NCBI GenBank assembly: GCA_963970005.1
Contig: CAXAMN010021973.1
Location: 160,490 to 224,489, forward strand
DNA: 64,000 nucleotides
Direction: 5' to 3'
DNA from: Durusdinium trenchii
Lineage: Eukaryota; Sar; Dinophyceae; Suessiales; Symbiodiniaceae
Below are positions 45,923 to 56,302 of this stretch, in pieces. Under the pieces are notes generated by a model. It was not told where the DNA came from. It saw only the letters and a list, made by a program, of their open reading frames with translations, and searched no databases. How positions within the stretch are numbered: position 1 is the stretch's first letter; every line of letters starts with the position of its first letter. The position numbers and the translations under genes are program-made.

Positions 45923-47325
45923 CTACTCACTTCGTTCGCCAGACACAACTCCGCTAGCGCCTTCTACGAAGGCTGGCTTTCGTAACCTTGTTATCTCCTT
46001 TCTTTGGGGGCCTCGAACCTCCATCAACCAAGTCCTCATAGCCCATGAAGTAGGCTTCGCCTTGGCTCTCACATGGATCTTTGAACATGATCCAGCGTTC
46101 ATCGTTGTCACTGTAGGTGAGGTCATAAGTCTCTGTCCCCACCATCCAGATGTCTTCCTCGTCCTCATCCAGGATCACCGTCTCGATCCTTCTCACATTC
46201 TTCGAGCCTGTTGATGGCGTGGCTGTTGAAGCCTGGGCAACACTTGCACTGTCCCCCACCGATGAGGTCACCGTGGAGGATGTCTCACTGGCCTGTCTCA
46301 GCGTCCTCATTGGGCACTCCCTGCTCCAGTGACCCTTGCCACCACAGAGCTTGCAGGTGTCTTGAGATACACCTTTGCCCTTTCCTTTGGTGTCTTTGCC
46401 CTTGGCCTCTTTTCCTTTCTCCATAGCCTTTTCCCTTCTGCTTGCCTTTGGACTTGCCGCCTTTGTCCTTTACTTTACCTTTTCCTTTCTCTTTACCTTT
46501 CACCCTGTCGACGTCCATGGGGGTCACCTCATCATTCTTGTCATGGTCCTTGGTGATGACCAGCTCCTTATAGATCGCCTGGCTTCCCCATAAAGTTGTG
46601 GTCCTTTCATAGGCCAACATCTTCTCTCTGGCCTCTTTGTAACTTGTGTCTTCTGTCATCTGTAGCTGTAGATGCTGCCTCACTGCTGCCGGCATCACCC
46701 GCAGCAAGACACTCAGCTTGGTATTGTCGCTGATGTCCTCCTTGGCCACCTTGGCATACTCATACTCTTCTGCCAGCCTCTCCAGTCCAAGCAGCTGCTC
46801 CAACATAGTCATGCCCTTCTCCTCAGCGAAGCTCGGGTGGTTCAGAAAGGCTCTTGGAGCAGTGCAATCGATCTGGACCTTGTCTTTGGAGCTAACTGAG
46901 GGAGAGTTGGCGCCACACTTCATAGCCGTTGCGGCCTTCCACTGCTCTCAGCAGTTTCAACGGCCGATTCCTCAGAAGTTCAACCAAAATGGCATGGAGC
47001 TTCTCTGCTCTGGCTTGCTCCTCCTTCAACATGCTTGCCAGCTTCACCTCCGTCTCTGACCGTTCTATTTGCTGTAGGCTTCCTCTGCAAATGAAGTCCA
47101 ACTTCTGAAAGTCAGCCGCCAATCCTGCCACTGCGAAATCTCTTCCTCCATGTTCTTCGGCTCAAATGACTCTGGCGATCTCACGACTTTGCTAGCCGTT
47201 GCAAGGCCTTCGCCAGCTTTCTGCACGTCCTTTTCTTTCATCTCCTTCAGGGTCTTGACGGCTTCTTGGGCCATAGCCGCCGACTGCTGGGATGCAGCCA
47301 CCAAGGCCTTTGCCACCTCTTCCAT
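45923..47325 (-). pseudogene. Copia gag with zinc knuckle
   Basis: Frames 47325-47065, 47131-46892, 46923-46285 and 46424-45954 form one gag reading. It starts MEEVAKALVAASQQSAAMAQ, continues with VWRQLSLS and FLNHPSFAEEKGMTMLEQL and a basic KGKGK tract, and ends with the CCHC knuckle CKLCGGKGHWSREC (C-x2-C-x4-H-x4-C, near 46358-46317). The knuckle binds RNA in the particle. Two or three frameshifts separate the blocks. The start at 47325 lies ~100 nt after the primer binding site, as expected for copia. Confidence 0.75.
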
Positions 47326-47423
47326 CTTTCTTTCTTCTTACCTTTCTTCTTTCACCTTCCTTCTTCTTCCTTCCCTGGATCTTTGCTCTTCTCCCGGGGT
47401 ATATTTATTGAGCCCCCCGGGTC

Positions 47424-47436
47424 GGCTCCGCTACCA
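47424..47436 (-). promoter_or_regulatory. Primer binding site, initiator Met tRNA type
   Basis: On the sense strand TGGTAGCGGAGCC follows the LTR end (..TTTTCA) directly. It is complementary to a tRNA 3' end GGCTCCGCTACCA, whose acceptor strand implies an A1-U72 tRNA as in eukaryotic initiator tRNAs. The TGGTA start is typical of copia elements. Confidence 0.7.
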
Positions 47437-47538
47437 TGAAAACACGCGGACGAACGTGGGATCGCACCGTTTTACCTGCGCGGGGCGGTTCGAGCCTGTA
47501 TGTACCGAGGTATCATCCGGCAAGGTCTCATGTTTACA
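47437..47538 (-). repeat. 5' LTR remnant
   Basis: 102 bp matching the 3' LTR remnant. Beyond 47538 the similarity stops, so the outer part of this LTR is missing or the 3' copy was rearranged. Confidence 0.75.
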
Positions 47539-47619
47539 TTAAGTATCTATATCCGCATCAATATATATTCTCTAAAAATGGTTATTTATATTTCGTAATG
47601 CTTTCAATCTCCTTTTATA

Positions 47620-48216
47620 CCGACGGACTGAAACTAAGAATGCCATTTTGGAACCGGGCAGGGTATCCAAAAGTACGCGCCGGACCCTGCCGCGTACTTC
47701 TTGGATACCCTTTTTGCTGTACCTTTCTGAGCATGGAGACTGTTCACTTACAACTAAGAATGCGGTTTGTTTCGTTGGCAAGACGTTTGAAGATGATCAA
47801 GTAGGACATAGTAGGACCAAACCATACAAATTTTAGTCACTTTTTGGTGACTTTCTGCTGACTGTATGCAGTCAACCTACAAATTGATCATCAGACTTAG
47901 AATGCTGAAACAGCTTTGCGCATGAAAGCCTGACTAGATGCAGTTAATCTGCAAAATTGACCCTACACTTAGAATGCTGAAATATTATACAATATGTATA
48001 TAGTATGCACTATATATATATGTTTGAACAGGTATATAGGCAAACATGAGGCTTGTGAGATACCTTTCCATGGACTGTCACCGACAGACTGAAACTTAGA
48101 ATGCTGTCAGGGCGAGCATTCTAAGTTTATCTGATTTTGTAGGTTTGGGCAGCATTCTAAACTCCTCTACCTTTATTTTGGAAAACGTGCCAGCATTCTA
48201 AGTTTCAGTCCGTCGG
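47620..48216. mobile_element. 597-bp MITE-like element with TA (TATA) flanks
   Basis: Terminal inverted repeats start CCGACGGACTGAAACT and run about 24 bp with one mismatch. Both ends are flanked by TATA, compatible with a TA target duplication of the Tc1/mariner type. The inside carries at least seven copies of CTTAGAATGCTG or its complement and two ~71-bp tandem units (about 47868-48010). No ORF of transposase size. Confidence 0.8.
47662..47711. repeat. Hairpin inside the MITE
   Basis: GGGTATCCAAAAGTACGCG pairs with CGCGTACTTCTTGGATACCC across an 11-nt loop; only two mismatches in the stem. Confidence 0.8.
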
Positions 48217-48389
48217 TATAATAAGAATAATTCTGCATCCAAATTTTACCAATTATTCCTATAGCCTATATATGTATGTTAAATTTTATAAATTGTCAAA
48301 TATTTTCCTTAAACTTATTCTATTCTTTAATATATTTACTAAATATCATGTACACACCATCTAAAAACAAAGAATCATACTATTTCCCA

Positions 48390-50170
48390 AAAACAAACAT
48401 AGATATCATCTTACTTCTCCTTTATTAGGATTCTTTAAAACTATTGATATAGCCGTGAATTAATTCACCTTACTCAACCAACAATCCCTTGTTGTTTGCT
48501 ATAATCAAATTCATAATTCATATGAAATTACACCTTTTCATTGCTTAAAATCTAATCATTTATGATCAAATCCAACATATATAATCTGTTCCTATCTTGA
48601 TATCTAGCCTCGATTACATATCCTCCATGAAACGTCCTGCAAATTTTCTTATCCTATCATCTGTGTTTGCCAAGAGAAACGAACGGTTTCCACCTTTTGA
48701 AATAGTCAGTTGGATGTCAGTTCTAGTTTGTGTCCAGCAATGATCAGTTTGAATGAGGAAACACGAAAGGTAGAGACGGACCGGGTAGCTATCGTAAAGG
48801 TTGTTAGGGAACGGTGAGGAAGGATTGATGCTTTTCAAAACAAACAACCTAGACACCAGAGCACTTCTTGATCTTTCCTAAACCACCATTTTGCATGCCA
48901 TGAGGCTACCAAGAATGTTTGCAAGCGCAATACCCTGAATCCTAGGATAGAAATATCAATCGTTTCCAATATCATCTACATGTATACTTCGGCGTGGCAA
49001 AAGAATGGGTCTAGCTTTCTGGCTAAATTAAAGGAAAGGCTGCCCAAAGACTCAATAGGTGGATCGTACGAGTGATACTGATGAAGGGGGAAGCCCGTAG
49101 GGAAGTGGGTAATTCGGATAGTGAGCGACGAAGCGGTCAGATTGCGCCGCAAAAGTTTGCAGAGAGGCTGCGTTGCGTCGACGCTGGTTTGTGTAAAGGA
49201 AATTGTTGGGTGAAAACAGGCGTACGCAAAAATCGCATTACGTAAATGCTCGCACGTGTACCAGCTATGGTTCCACAGCTGTACGGACTGTGTCAAGATT
49301 ACAGGCCTGCACGCTTTGCGTCGAAGCCGCAATGACCAATCCCCTTATAAAGGTAGTGCTGGAGGGATGCGGCTGGTGCCGCCAGGGATGGACGTCACGC
49401 TCGCGCTGTGTCCTTCTGCCGGGTACGCGCGCGCGGCATCGAAGCCGCATTGCGCAACCTCATGGCCATAACTTCATCTTATGGTATGATGGTGCGTCGA
49501 GACTGCGGGTGGCGCTGCCCAAAGGGAGGGGGTAGGCCCTCAAAACAATTGAATTATCAATTATAAAATCATCACACGGGAAGGGGTGGGGGGAGGGAGG
49601 GGTTAGACATTAGACATTAACCTACTAATCTTTAGTCCTGAGCAGGCTCTCAAACTAGTCCCTTTGCGGAAAGCAAATTCAAGGTAGTCCTTACCAAGCC
49701 ACCCTTCGTAATATCTTGAGGATTTATTTTGTTGTGAATACATTATCACTTTTGTAGGCGCTTGCTAAAAATCTGAACAGATTCTTGGATACTAAAACGA
49801 AATTTGTTCTTATGCGCCAAGGACACAATAGGACAACTTAACTGTCGGTTACAATTAACAACAAACATATTGTTCTTCTTAATTTTGTATCTAAATTTCT
49901 TTTTTCTAGTGTAGTAAAAAGCAACATTTGTCTTAGGACTATTTCATCTTTATACTCAATCTATTTTATTCATAGCGATCTAGACGTACTCGATATCCAA
50001 CGCGCTCCTTATACCAATTAATATATGGCATATGTATCGATTTATGCCCTTAATAATTTCATCTACCGTTTTTGTAAAGTTTTAGCATAACATTTCTTTT
50101 GTTTCTCAAAAAGAGGAGGAGAAGACAATCGAGAAATTTATTTTGATTCTACCGGAAAACCATTCGATGA
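48390..50170. repeat. Third copy of the AT-island unit, interrupted
   Basis: 48390-48745 and 49713-50170 align in order with 32910-33310 and 33330-33720 of unit 1 (shared TTTTGAAGTAGTCAGTTG-like and ATATCTTGAGGATTT words). This copy is less AT-rich and its minus frame 48856-48614 stays open (WTQTRTDIQLTISKGGNRSF). It is split by a ~965-bp insertion. Confidence 0.7.
48746..49712. other. Insertion of about 965 bp in the third AT-unit copy
   Basis: Absent from units 1 and 2 at the equivalent point (GATCA/ATATCTTG). Composition is higher GC. It holds a G-run region (49578-49602) that could form a quadruplex. No gene recognised; no clear target duplication or inverted ends. Confidence 0.5.
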
Positions 50171-50312
50171 TAAAAAGAAAAGCGCCTAGAACGAGAATTT
50201 TCATTAATTCCAACAAATATAGACAACATCTTTATGAATGAAATTACATCAATTAATATCAACTAATGTGTTTTTTGAACTTCTAACGGCAACGTATTAA
50301 TTTCTTGGTGTT

Positions 50313-50948
50313 TCAAAAAATGCATGTAAATAAAAAAATACAATACTCCTCAATCATAATAAGAAAATAGACCTGTTGAACGCCAAAAGTTTGGTAAATG
50401 AAGTAACAATCAAACCTTTTATACCCTGGTGCAAAAAATCTTATGTCCTCTGGTGGTGTTGGTTCATAGCTGAAAATTGTAATGGAAGGATTGGTTACAT
50501 CATTAATTGTAATGGAAGAGCAGCGTCGCAAGCACCAGGAAAATCGCTCCACGCCGCACACTTCCCAGTCATCTTGATCACGCTGTTGGCTTGTCTCCCT
50601 GCAGCGTCGCAAGCACCAGGAAAATCGCTCCACGCCGCACACTTCCCAGTCATCTTGATCACGCTGTTGGCTTGTCTCCCTCATGGCTCGCACACAGGGT
50701 CCACTCTCTGGCTGGTCCTTGCGGTCGATGCCGACCTGATGCAGGAAGCGCTCAAATGTTGTGACCGTGACTTGTTTTGTAAGACCATCAACAGGAAGAT
50801 CTGCGCCTCGAACATGATGCGTGAACCACCCACTGCTTTCGCAGTTCACGGCAGCTCGCAATCCTCCAATGCTCCCACATCCCCTTGATCTCGGCCTTTT
50901 GCATCTCTCCTGCTTCACTGAGCAATTCCGTATCATCAGCGAAGCCAA
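50313..50948 (-). pseudogene. Copia RNase H C-terminal fragment with 81-bp duplication
   Basis: Minus frame of 211 codons reading VRGADLPVDGLTKQVTVTTF, ERFLHQVGI, then two exact copies of a 27-residue segment (RETSQQRDQDDWEVCG...). ADLPVDGLTK matches the end of copia RNase H. The 81-bp units lie at about 50520-50600 and 50601-50681 and keep the frame. Only this fragment of the element is present. Confidence 0.65.
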
Positions 50949-51059
50949 TATCTGTGGTGTGGGTGGCTTTTTAATGTAAATGCTGCCGACTGTGGGATTA
51001 CAAGATGTTCAGGGGAAACGTATCCCACCGGGGGTGCGAAAAGTGTTTGAAGTTTCCTT

Positions 51060-51400
51060 GCGTGACATTAAAAGCCGTAAAACACTTCTCAAAGAGAAGA
51101 TGATCTTCATTTCAAAAGAAAATCAACCCATACTTTTCTATAGAAGATGGATAGAATATATTTGGGGAATCAATGGTCGAGAACAAATCTTTGAGAAAGG
51201 TGATTAAAGGTATCGTTTTTATTACAAAGCCGGTCTTTGACAATTCAAGGCCGCAGTAAAATCCTTCGAAATGAAGATGAGAATTGCTGAGAAATACATG
51301 TACGTAAGGCTTCGAAAGAACAAATAGGCAATTCACTGCATATAGACTGTTAGTTGGAAATCTACTAACTTCAATATTTCAACTCCATAATCATTCCAAA
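51060..51400. repeat. Inverted and partial AT-unit sequence
   Basis: 51100-51210 matches the reverse complement of 33840-33960 of unit 1 (GGGGAATCAATGGTCGAGA). 51215-51400 matches 32080-32240 directly (GCCGCA...CCTTCGAAAT, CCATAATCATTCCA). So the third copy is rearranged by an inversion. Confidence 0.65.
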
Positions 51401-52829
51401 AATGAAAATTTCATAAAAACAATTTTGTTAACACATGAGATAGATAGCTAATGCCTGACAGCCTGAATATTGAAAAATAATGAAGAAGGATGAGTTTAAA
51501 CAGTTTTTTGAAATGATGACGCAGTCATTCCTACCATTACAATTTTCAGCTATGTGCCAACACCACCAAAGGACATAAGATTTTTCGCACCAGGTATAGA
51601 AAGACTTGACTTTTGCTTCACTTGCCAAAACTTTTAGCGTTCAATAGATCCATTTTCTTGTTACGGCTGATGATTTCGTATAAACCTTTAATGTAAAAGC
51701 ATTTCCTGATAAAGATCTTGTCTCTATCCATTGTAATTAATTAAAATTCCCGCTCGAGGTCTACTCTTACTCTATTTCTACGCTACTAGCCCCAAATCAG
51801 TAAGTTAAGTCCTAGCTGGCAGCCCGATCCAGGGCTTGTTGGAATGCGATTAAACAAATTCAAGAACCTGTATTCCCATGTAATATTCGTATAAAAGATC
51901 GGAACACTTATTCTAAAATATTACTGCAAAAAATACTGTCAGCCATTATTACAAAAATAGCATTTGAAGAACATTTTAGCTAAAATCATTTGCAACGGTC
52001 CAAAGCCATCAAACACGACACAGTACTATATACGTTCCAAATCAATATCAGGTAAACCCACCCCACACAAAATTCGCAACGACAACAACAACCAATAGTA
52101 CCCACCAAACCCTACCACAACCTACCCACCAAAACCGCCTCCTCCATCTTCCATCTCTTCCTTTTTCCTTTCCCTGTCTCAAAACTAACATCTCTATTTC
52201 CAAAAGAAAAGATACTTTACACGAATAAAAAATAAACAAAAAAATTGACGAAAACGAGTAGTCCTATACACAAAAAACGCTTATCGAAAACATATATTAG
52301 AGATGTAATTAGAACAAACGACTTGTTATAAAAATCAAAGCTCTAAGCAAACCTAAAGCTAGTACTAACGCATCTATTTCAATCAAAAACACAAAAACCC
52401 AACGTTTAAACACTCATCTTTACAAAATACAACTTGCCTAAACTCTCAAAACATCAAAATACAATAACTAAAACCTTACAAAACATACCGCTATTTCCTA
52501 TTATACAAAGCTATTATTTTGTACCAATATCAAAAACCAACGATTAACACCATCAAGCAAAACTAGTATTTTCATTTGAAAAAACCTGTACCAAAACCTA
52601 TTATAATACGCAACATACCAATATCCAACCACAAAAGTTAAATACCTAACACTATTATTCTATAAAAAGATAAGCCGCCTACATTTGATAAACCTCATAT
52701 CATCCAAAATACATCCTTCATTTTTCCCGAAAGCATTGCGAAGGGTTCTTCCGGAAAATCACTTGAATGCGTACACTGCTGTAGTTACACTTGAACACTT
52801 ACACTTCTATACTTACAATGGCGCAGAAG
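51401..52829. other. No gene; strongly G-depleted tract at 52040-52740
   Basis: Between 52040 and 52740 G is only a few percent on the + strand while C stays near 20 percent and A exceeds 40 percent. ORFs here are short and low-complexity. 51470-51600 resembles 50380-50500 in reverse orientation (CACCAAAGGACATAAGATTTTT). Confidence 0.6.
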
Positions 52830-52960
52830 TATCCAAGTGAAAGTTTGCAAGTGTAAGTATCCCAGTGTAAGAGTGAACGCATCCAAGTGCAAGTATGCAA
52901 GTGTAAGTATCCCAGTGCAAGTATGCAAGGCAAGTGCAAGTGTAAGTAAAACTTTCACGG
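52830..52960. repeat. Minisatellite of AAGTGTAAGTATCCCAGTG type
   Basis: Imperfect units built on CAAGTGTAAGTATCCCAGTG and GCAAGTATGCAAGTG. Confidence 0.75.
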
Positions 52961-53039
52961 GAGATATCCTAATGAAAAACATTCCCCCACTCTATAAATT
53001 CTCTTTAAAGGCGGAGGGTGGGACGAACAGCGTCAACCG

Positions 53040-53292
53040 AAAGTGCAACCCTCTGCGGAGATCGCGCGTGTCGAGTGCGCAAAATGCAGGCGAGAGCGCG
53101 CTTGGTCCTGGACGCGCGCAACCCTCTGCGGAGATCGTGCGCGTCGAGTGCGCGAAATGCAGGCGAGAGTGCGATTTGCCCCATGCGCGCGCAACCCTCT
53201 GCGGAGATCGTGCGTGTCGAGCGCGCGAAATGCAGGCGAGAGTGCGAATTGTCCGATTCCGGCGCAACCCTCTGCGGAGATCGTGCGTGTAA
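53040..53292. repeat. ~73-bp GC-rich tandem repeat, 3.5 copies
   Basis: Units start AACCCTCTGCGGAGATCG at about 53046, 53119, 53191 and 53265 and contain GAAATGCAGGCGAGAGTGCG. Overlapping ORFs on both strands are repeat translations. Confidence 0.85.
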
Positions 53293-53429
53293 GCTATAAT
53301 CTGGCTATCGGTTCCTTTTATTTTTGTTTTGGTGCTTTTTTAAAACTGTAGTTGACAACAAAATCAACTTACAAAGTCTAACTGCACTGAATACTTGAAT
53401 ACTTTGGAATTTCAGTAAAACCACTTTCT

Positions 53430-54508
53430 AGATATGGTGCTGCAAAATGCCATGAAGGTGCTGCATGAGTGCCGCGTGATATTATTTTAAGACAGCTATT
53501 TAAAAAATCATATTAAATAAAAACTCATATTAATTTAAAACAGTTTCTAAGCAAATAGCCGTGAAAGTGCTATTCCACTGCCATGACCATACCTATACAA
53601 AACAGAAAGCTCAGGCTGCATCCAGCAACCATGGATGTCAAATTTATTTTTGAAAGTGCACGGAGGTCAAAAACTATCAGCCTAGACATGGTGCTGCAAA
53701 GTGCAATCCACGTGCGAGGTTCTTTTTGCAATACAAGAAACAGATAATGTATAGGAAATCATTATGAGATTATTACTTGTTTTATGTTTGCCATAGTTAA
53801 GAAATGCATTGCTATTCCAATAAAACCTCCACATGTACGCACATACACCCATTATAATACCACCTGTCTCCTGCAGCAGCTGCACCTGCCAACCAAGATG
53901 CACCTTGGCAGCAGTGGGGTGGGACATTGACAGTCCCTGAACTGAGCTCTTGGCGACCACCCACCTGGCCACCATGCCAATGAGGTCCTTGCAACAAATT
54001 TTGACTTGACACACAGCAGTGGGTCAAATGGTGGAATCATTATGGTCATATTCAAAGTATTTTGCAATGCTATGTACGGCACTTGCGCAGCACCGGTTTT
54101 AGTTAGTTCTTACTAGTTATAATGACTTCAAGCAGCAAGAAAAACAAACCAAGTGGGTGCTGCAAAAGTGCCCTCAAAGTGTGTGCTGCACCAATGCACC
54201 AAAACCAGAACCAACAGTATGGCACACAACACAGTATCAAAAAGAGAGGCCATGCGGTTGATCACATCCTTGTTCAAACATATTGTGTTTGATGATTTCA
54301 GCTCAAAGGCACAGAACCAATCATGAAACATCAAAGTCCATGTCTAGGCCAACTACTTTCTCAATCACTTGCTATGTCGCTGCCACGCTCCATAGTGCCT
54401 AATAAACATTTTTGATTAGTAGGAAAACTTATACAAACAAATCACACTTCAAAGTCATCAAATCTCCATCATGATTATAATTTATAACCACTTTGATCGC
54501 TTGGTATC
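53430..54508. other. Spacer of the second element, no supported gene
   Basis: Contains GTGCTGCAAA motifs and AT-rich stretches. Minus frames at 54014-53682 and 54334-54128 end in the motif and are not supported. Confidence 0.4.
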
Positions 54509-55566
54509 ATGGCGCTAGTATCTGTGGCCGATGCATATGGGATGCGGTGCCCCATGTGTGGGGTGCCTTATTACAAGTCAGGATGGGAACCGCTCCAATG
54601 GGAAGCTCGTGACCCGCTTGCAGCTCAGTGGAGCGTGGCCTGCCGGATTTGCACAATGAAGAAGTGTACCAACCCCCAGGTCGTTTATCAACATTGGAAG
54701 ATCCTCGAGTCCGCTTACCACGAGTTGTTGGCTACAACAGGCTTTGTCAGAAGCTTCGTTGAATTTTGTGAAGGAGGAAGCCAACGGTCATGGCACAAAC
54801 AGTTCCACCAGGGCGTGTGGCCGGGCTGCAATCCGGGCAATGTTTTGAAGAGCTTCGCACTGCCACCAGATGTGGCCTTGCTCTGGATTAGAGTTTTTTA
54901 TTTTCCTTTTAAATCCTTGGGAAGAAAGCAAATAGTGTGTCAATCTGTAAAGGTTTCCGCGAAGAATGCTTGATCTGAGGTGATCGATTTGGTCACCAGT
55001 ATGACCACAAAAGCTTGTGCGGATTGGCTGGAAGGCTTTGCAGCCAAGCATCCTTACAACGGAGGACTGGCCTTGATCCACTTTGCCCACAGTTTGCAAC
55101 TTGGTCCTATTTCATTGAGCATTTTTTATAGAGTGCGTTTTCAATTTATAAAGTGTGTTGAGCAATAAAAACAAAAGGCACTAGTCTGCAAAATACACTT
55201 TCTCAGGTACATGGCTCTGAGACATGCTCATGGTGGCGACCATCTTGCCCAATTTAATAATATGATTTGGGATCAAATCGCGGCTTATTATTGGGAGAAG
55301 AGTGGCTGGATAACATATTGAAATTGAAAAGGATCTTGTTGTCCTTTAGCAGCTAGGAGAAATAGGTTGCCAAAGGATATGCTAAGTTTAAATAAATGCA
55401 ACCATTCAGTATTTGAGTTCATCCACCACTCCAGACGGAATTTTGGTGGCTACAAGGCTGGGCGGAAGAATACCCAAGCCATTGGCCACTGATTTTGGGA
55501 ATCGTTTGGATGACCAACTCACCCATGCCATGGAATCTTCACTGAAGCCGAAGAAGGCTAAGGATT
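54509..55566 (+). CDS. Unknown CxxC protein, four exon-like blocks
   Basis: Exon 1 (54509 to about 54895) has MRCPMCGVPYYKSG and ACRICTMKKC, two Cys pairs that could form one zinc ribbon. Block 2 (about 54970-55118, after CTGAG) reads VTSMTTKACADWLEGFAAK. Block 3 (about 55206-55318, after TTTCTCAG) reads MALRHAHGGDHLAQFNN. Block 4 (about 55411-55566) reads TPDGILVATRLGGRIPKPLA and ends ESSLKPKKAKD, stop. About 265 residues in all. It is the only plus-strand gene in the second element. Exon ends are approximate and the first donor is not a clear GT. Function unknown. Confidence 0.5.
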
Positions 55567-56302
55567 AAGGATTGTGGTCGAAAACCGACCCCTTGAGAAA
55601 AACATTGCGGCGTGCTCACTGTGGCTGTGGGGGGTACAGAGGGATCTCGTGACCCGAACAAGTGTGTAAACCTGGAGGCCAATGCATCCAGCGGTCCTTT
55701 TGCAGGGCGGAGAACGCAAGGGCCTCAATGTGTTCACTCTCATATTGGTTGCAGAAAGGTGTTGCGCAAATGCCTGTTCCATGGTGCTGCAAAAGTGCCA
55801 ATCAACTATATAGTTTAATTTGATGGAATTTGGCCGCTTCAATTATGTAATATGTGTTTCTATAATGCTATTGGGCCATTACAACTTATGGAGGGATATC
55901 AAAATCAGGCCTCTCTCTTTCTCTATGTAAAATCTATTTCATGGCAAGCATGATGAGATGTTTATGGCAATTGGTCCGTGTCAGTCTGAAGTGCTGAGTT
56001 GGCAGCAGATCTGAAGCTCGCTGGCACCTGGCCCAGTGATGCATCCCACTGGCTAATGCATATAGAAAGTGCTTGTCCCATTGACTGCTATTGCAAGTTG
56101 AAAAGCAGATTTTTTGAGACAGTGCCACAGATGACTGTTGCTCTTGTGGATGAACCACAGCAGGTTTTGCTGCCCTATTAAGAAGCTTTCCACAAAGCAA
56201 AAGACAGGAGATTATGAGTTGCCCGTGGTTGGTAATCAACTAGCTGCTTCAATAGAAGCTACCTATGGCTACTTTGGAAACGAATGCTAAATGGAAGCTT
56301 CT
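55567..56302. other. Spacer between convergent genes
   Basis: One GTGCTGCAAAAGTGCC motif near 55783. No supported gene. Confidence 0.35.

Larger units (their letters stand above)
39877..47538 (-). mobile_element. Ty1/copia LTR retrotransposon, minus strand, decayed
   Basis: Sense order (high to low coordinates): LTR remnant, primer binding site, gag with zinc knuckle, protease, integrase, RT, LTR remnant. The two terminal copies align over 102 bp. Interrupted by a foldback region and N gap (44905-45740) and by an 18S rRNA fragment (43220-43385). The 3' half from about 42400 down to the LTR is G-poor on the + strand and rich in stops. Confidence 0.8.

Noticed and set aside
53018..53351. Arg/Cys-rich ORFs on both strands
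   Set aside because: Translations of the ~73-bp tandem repeat.
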